Of a DNA stretch of 10,043 nt, positions 8,437 through 10,043 are shown piece after piece. The stretch lies in the NCBI GenBank assembly GCA_001430745.1, contig KQ482003.1:1851565-1861607 (forward strand). Direction: 5' to 3'. The position numbers and the translations under genes are program-made. Origin of the DNA: Auxenochlorella pyrenoidosa. Lineage: Eukaryota > Chlorophyta > Trebouxiophyceae > Chlorellales > Chlorellaceae. The stretch's first letter is position 1. Each line of letters opens with the position of its first letter. The notes under the pieces were generated by a model, which was not told the DNA's origin, made no database searches, and saw only the letters and a program-made list of their open reading frames with translations.

Positions 8437-10043
8437 CTAGTCAACCCTGCTGACCGGCGGGTGTTGAAATGGCGCCGCCCGCCGCAAGCCGTGCTGCGCC
8501 AGCGCTCGCGTCGCCACGCGCAGCGAGCCCACCACGCCCTTTTGCCGCAGCAGCGCTATCGCGTCCGGCGCAGGCGGCGCGGCCGCCCCGGTGGCCACTA
8601 CCGCTGCCGCCGCAGCATCGATCTCCTCCTCCCCCTTGATCTCCATCTGCACCCCCGCGTAGTACTGCACCTTGCCGTCTGCAGCCAGGAGAAGAAGGGC
8701 CAGGCAGGGATGTCTGCCTTCTCTTCCTTCTAGGCAGGAACACTGGCGGAGATCCCTTCTGCCGAACCGGGGCCGCCTGCATGCCGCCTGCACTCTGTAT
8801 GCGCCGCACGCTGCCGGCTGGTGCAATATGGGCCAGCAGCCAACACTCTGTGCATGTTTCACACGCTCAGGAACGTCGTGCACCCCGCCCCCGCCCGCCC
8901 ACCCGCGTCCCGCAGCGGGCTGATGTGCAGGCAGTTCCAAAACGGCTCCTGCCGCCCCTGGGCGTCGGCCTTGCGGTAGTTGAGCAGCACGGTGGTGAAA
9001 GCGCGGGGGCGCTCCTCGGCCAGCGCCTCGCGCAGCTGCTGCACCGCCTGCGGGCACGTACCGGGGCCCTGCAGGAACCTGCGGGGGCGACGCGCGCGTG
9101 TGCGGATGCGTGTGAGCGCGCGTGCGTGGGCGGAACGGGCGCTCCAGCAGCGTGAGCGGGCGGCCTCCATGCCCAGGAGCAGGCGCCAGCCCAGCTTTGC
9201 CGGCGAGCCTTCGCATAAAAGCGCAGGCGCCACTGCCATAGTTGCAATGGGGTCCGTCCCACCCATCCCCCGGCGCACCTGCAGTTGCGGCCCACCACCT
9301 CGCTGCAGGAGTAGCCGGTCATGGCCAAGAAGGCGGGCGAGGCGAAGACGATGGGGCAGTCGGGCTGGTTGGGGTCGGACAGCACAAAGCACTCCTGCAC
9401 CCTGGCCAGCGCGCACAGCATCGAGCTGGGCACGCACTCCAGCACAGCACACTTGGGCGTGCGGTCCGCCGCCAGCAGCTCGGCTTCGTGAGCTGCCAGG
9501 CGCGCCGCCACCGCGGCCGCCGCCGCCGCGCCCGCCTCGGCCTGGGCTGCCAGCGCCGTGCCGCCGCCGCCCTCCACAAGCCGTGTCACGTCTGCCTGCA
9601 CGCCTGCATGGCGGAGCCCGAACAGGAGGTGTGTGGTGGGACACACGAGGGTACAGTGCTGCAGCTGGGGGCAGTCGCGCTGCAGGGAGGCCCCGGGCCG
9701 GGATGCTTCGGGCACAGCTTGGGCCGTGCTCAGGCCACCAGTGCGGGATCAAGCAGTCATTTCCCGGCCCCTAACAAGAGTTGAGACAGAGTCCCCGACA
9801 TTTCTGGCCACTAGAGAGTACCAAGGCAGAGCCTCAGCTCACCCACAAAGTAGTCGACCGTGCCGCAGGGGGCGCGCACCGGCTCCAGCCGAAAGTAGTT
9901 CCAAAAGGGGGTGCCGTCCTTGCGGTAGTTGAGCAGGCACACGCTGCGGGGCCAGGGGGCAGGGCGGGGACCAGCCGGGGGTTGGGCCCAGCCTGGGCAG
10001 CGCCCTGTGCCCTTGACGTGGCAAGTGCCAGGCGACCCGGGGG
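8437..10043 (-). CDS. LOV-LOV blue-light photoreceptor without a C-terminal kinase, 3' part (5' end outside window)
   Basis: Four exons are visible, in transcript order: 9943-9843, 9603-9279, 9078-8903 and 8678-8437 (TAG). They give 280 residues plus one leading base; 9944-10043 looks intronic. Residues 1-39 are the second half of LOV1, with [13 protein letters not shown] (3-15) and YFVGVQADV. An alanine-rich, probably helical linker runs from about 49 to 77. LOV2 spans about 100-213. Its GRNCRFLQG holds Cys141, the residue that forms the light-driven adduct with FMN; this motif is split by intron 9079-9278. LLNYRK at 173-178, PFWNCL at 187-192 and VQYYAGVQ with Gln211 are flavin-contact motifs. 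A tail of about 67 residues follows, with an Ala/Pro run and [20 protein letters not shown]. Phototropins carry two LOV domains plus a kinase; here translation stops with no kinase. That suggests the PAS/LOV-protein (PLP/LLP) class, which was assigned from layout only. Whether LOV1 has its photoactive cysteine cannot be seen. Confidence 0.88.

Noticed and set aside
8980..9774. 264-codon open frame on the plus strand
   Set aside because: It is antisense to the LOV exons, rich in Arg/Ala/Pro, and has no domain.

Overview
This window is nuclear DNA of a green alga. It is very GC-rich and holds three spliced genes, broken every 60-320 coding bases by small introns of about 100-300 nt. Candidate TGTAA polyadenylation signals lie past each stop codon, as is usual in Chlorophyta. 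The gene content (an algal-type fused glycolate dehydrogenase and a double-LOV photoreceptor) fits a core chlorophyte, and the small-intron style suggests a Chlorella-like trebouxiophyte. That lineage is inferred; no marker gene was seen. Long open frames in the window mostly run through introns or lie antisense to exons, so the gene models here were built from splice sites and reading phase.

Layout. (1) Positions 1-5037, plus strand: the 3' part, 17 exons and 612 codons, of a GYD1-like glycolate/D-lactate dehydrogenase. It has the C-terminal half of an FAD oxidase, two Fe-S cluster segments and two CCG domains. Its start lies left of the window. (2) Positions 5038-5757: the two 3' untranslated regions of genes 1 and 2, which converge tail to tail. 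(3) Positions 5758-7525, minus strand: a complete seven-exon gene for a 273-residue secreted protein. It has a signal peptide, a threefold cysteine-containing repeat that looks like a beta-trefoil, and a PAN/Apple domain. (4) Positions 7526-8436: intergenic DNA, with the gene 2 leader and promoter and the gene 3 3' end. (5) Positions 8437-10043, minus strand: the 3' part of a LOV-LOV protein. It contains the second half of LOV1, an alanine-rich linker, a complete LOV2 with its photoactive cysteine, and a short tail with no kinase.

All three models close in frame: 1839 nt, 822 nt and 843 nt plus one leading base. The most striking common feature is that 4 of the 25 complete introns use a GC donor instead of GT, and all four are phase 0. 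Two of them flank one 75-nt symmetric exon of the secreted-protein gene. A consensus GTAAGT donor competes just downstream of that exon, so alternative forms of the protein are plausible. Nothing in the window links the three genes functionally. The dehydrogenase belongs to photorespiration or D-lactate oxidation, the secreted protein to the cell surface or outside, and the LOV protein to blue-light sensing.
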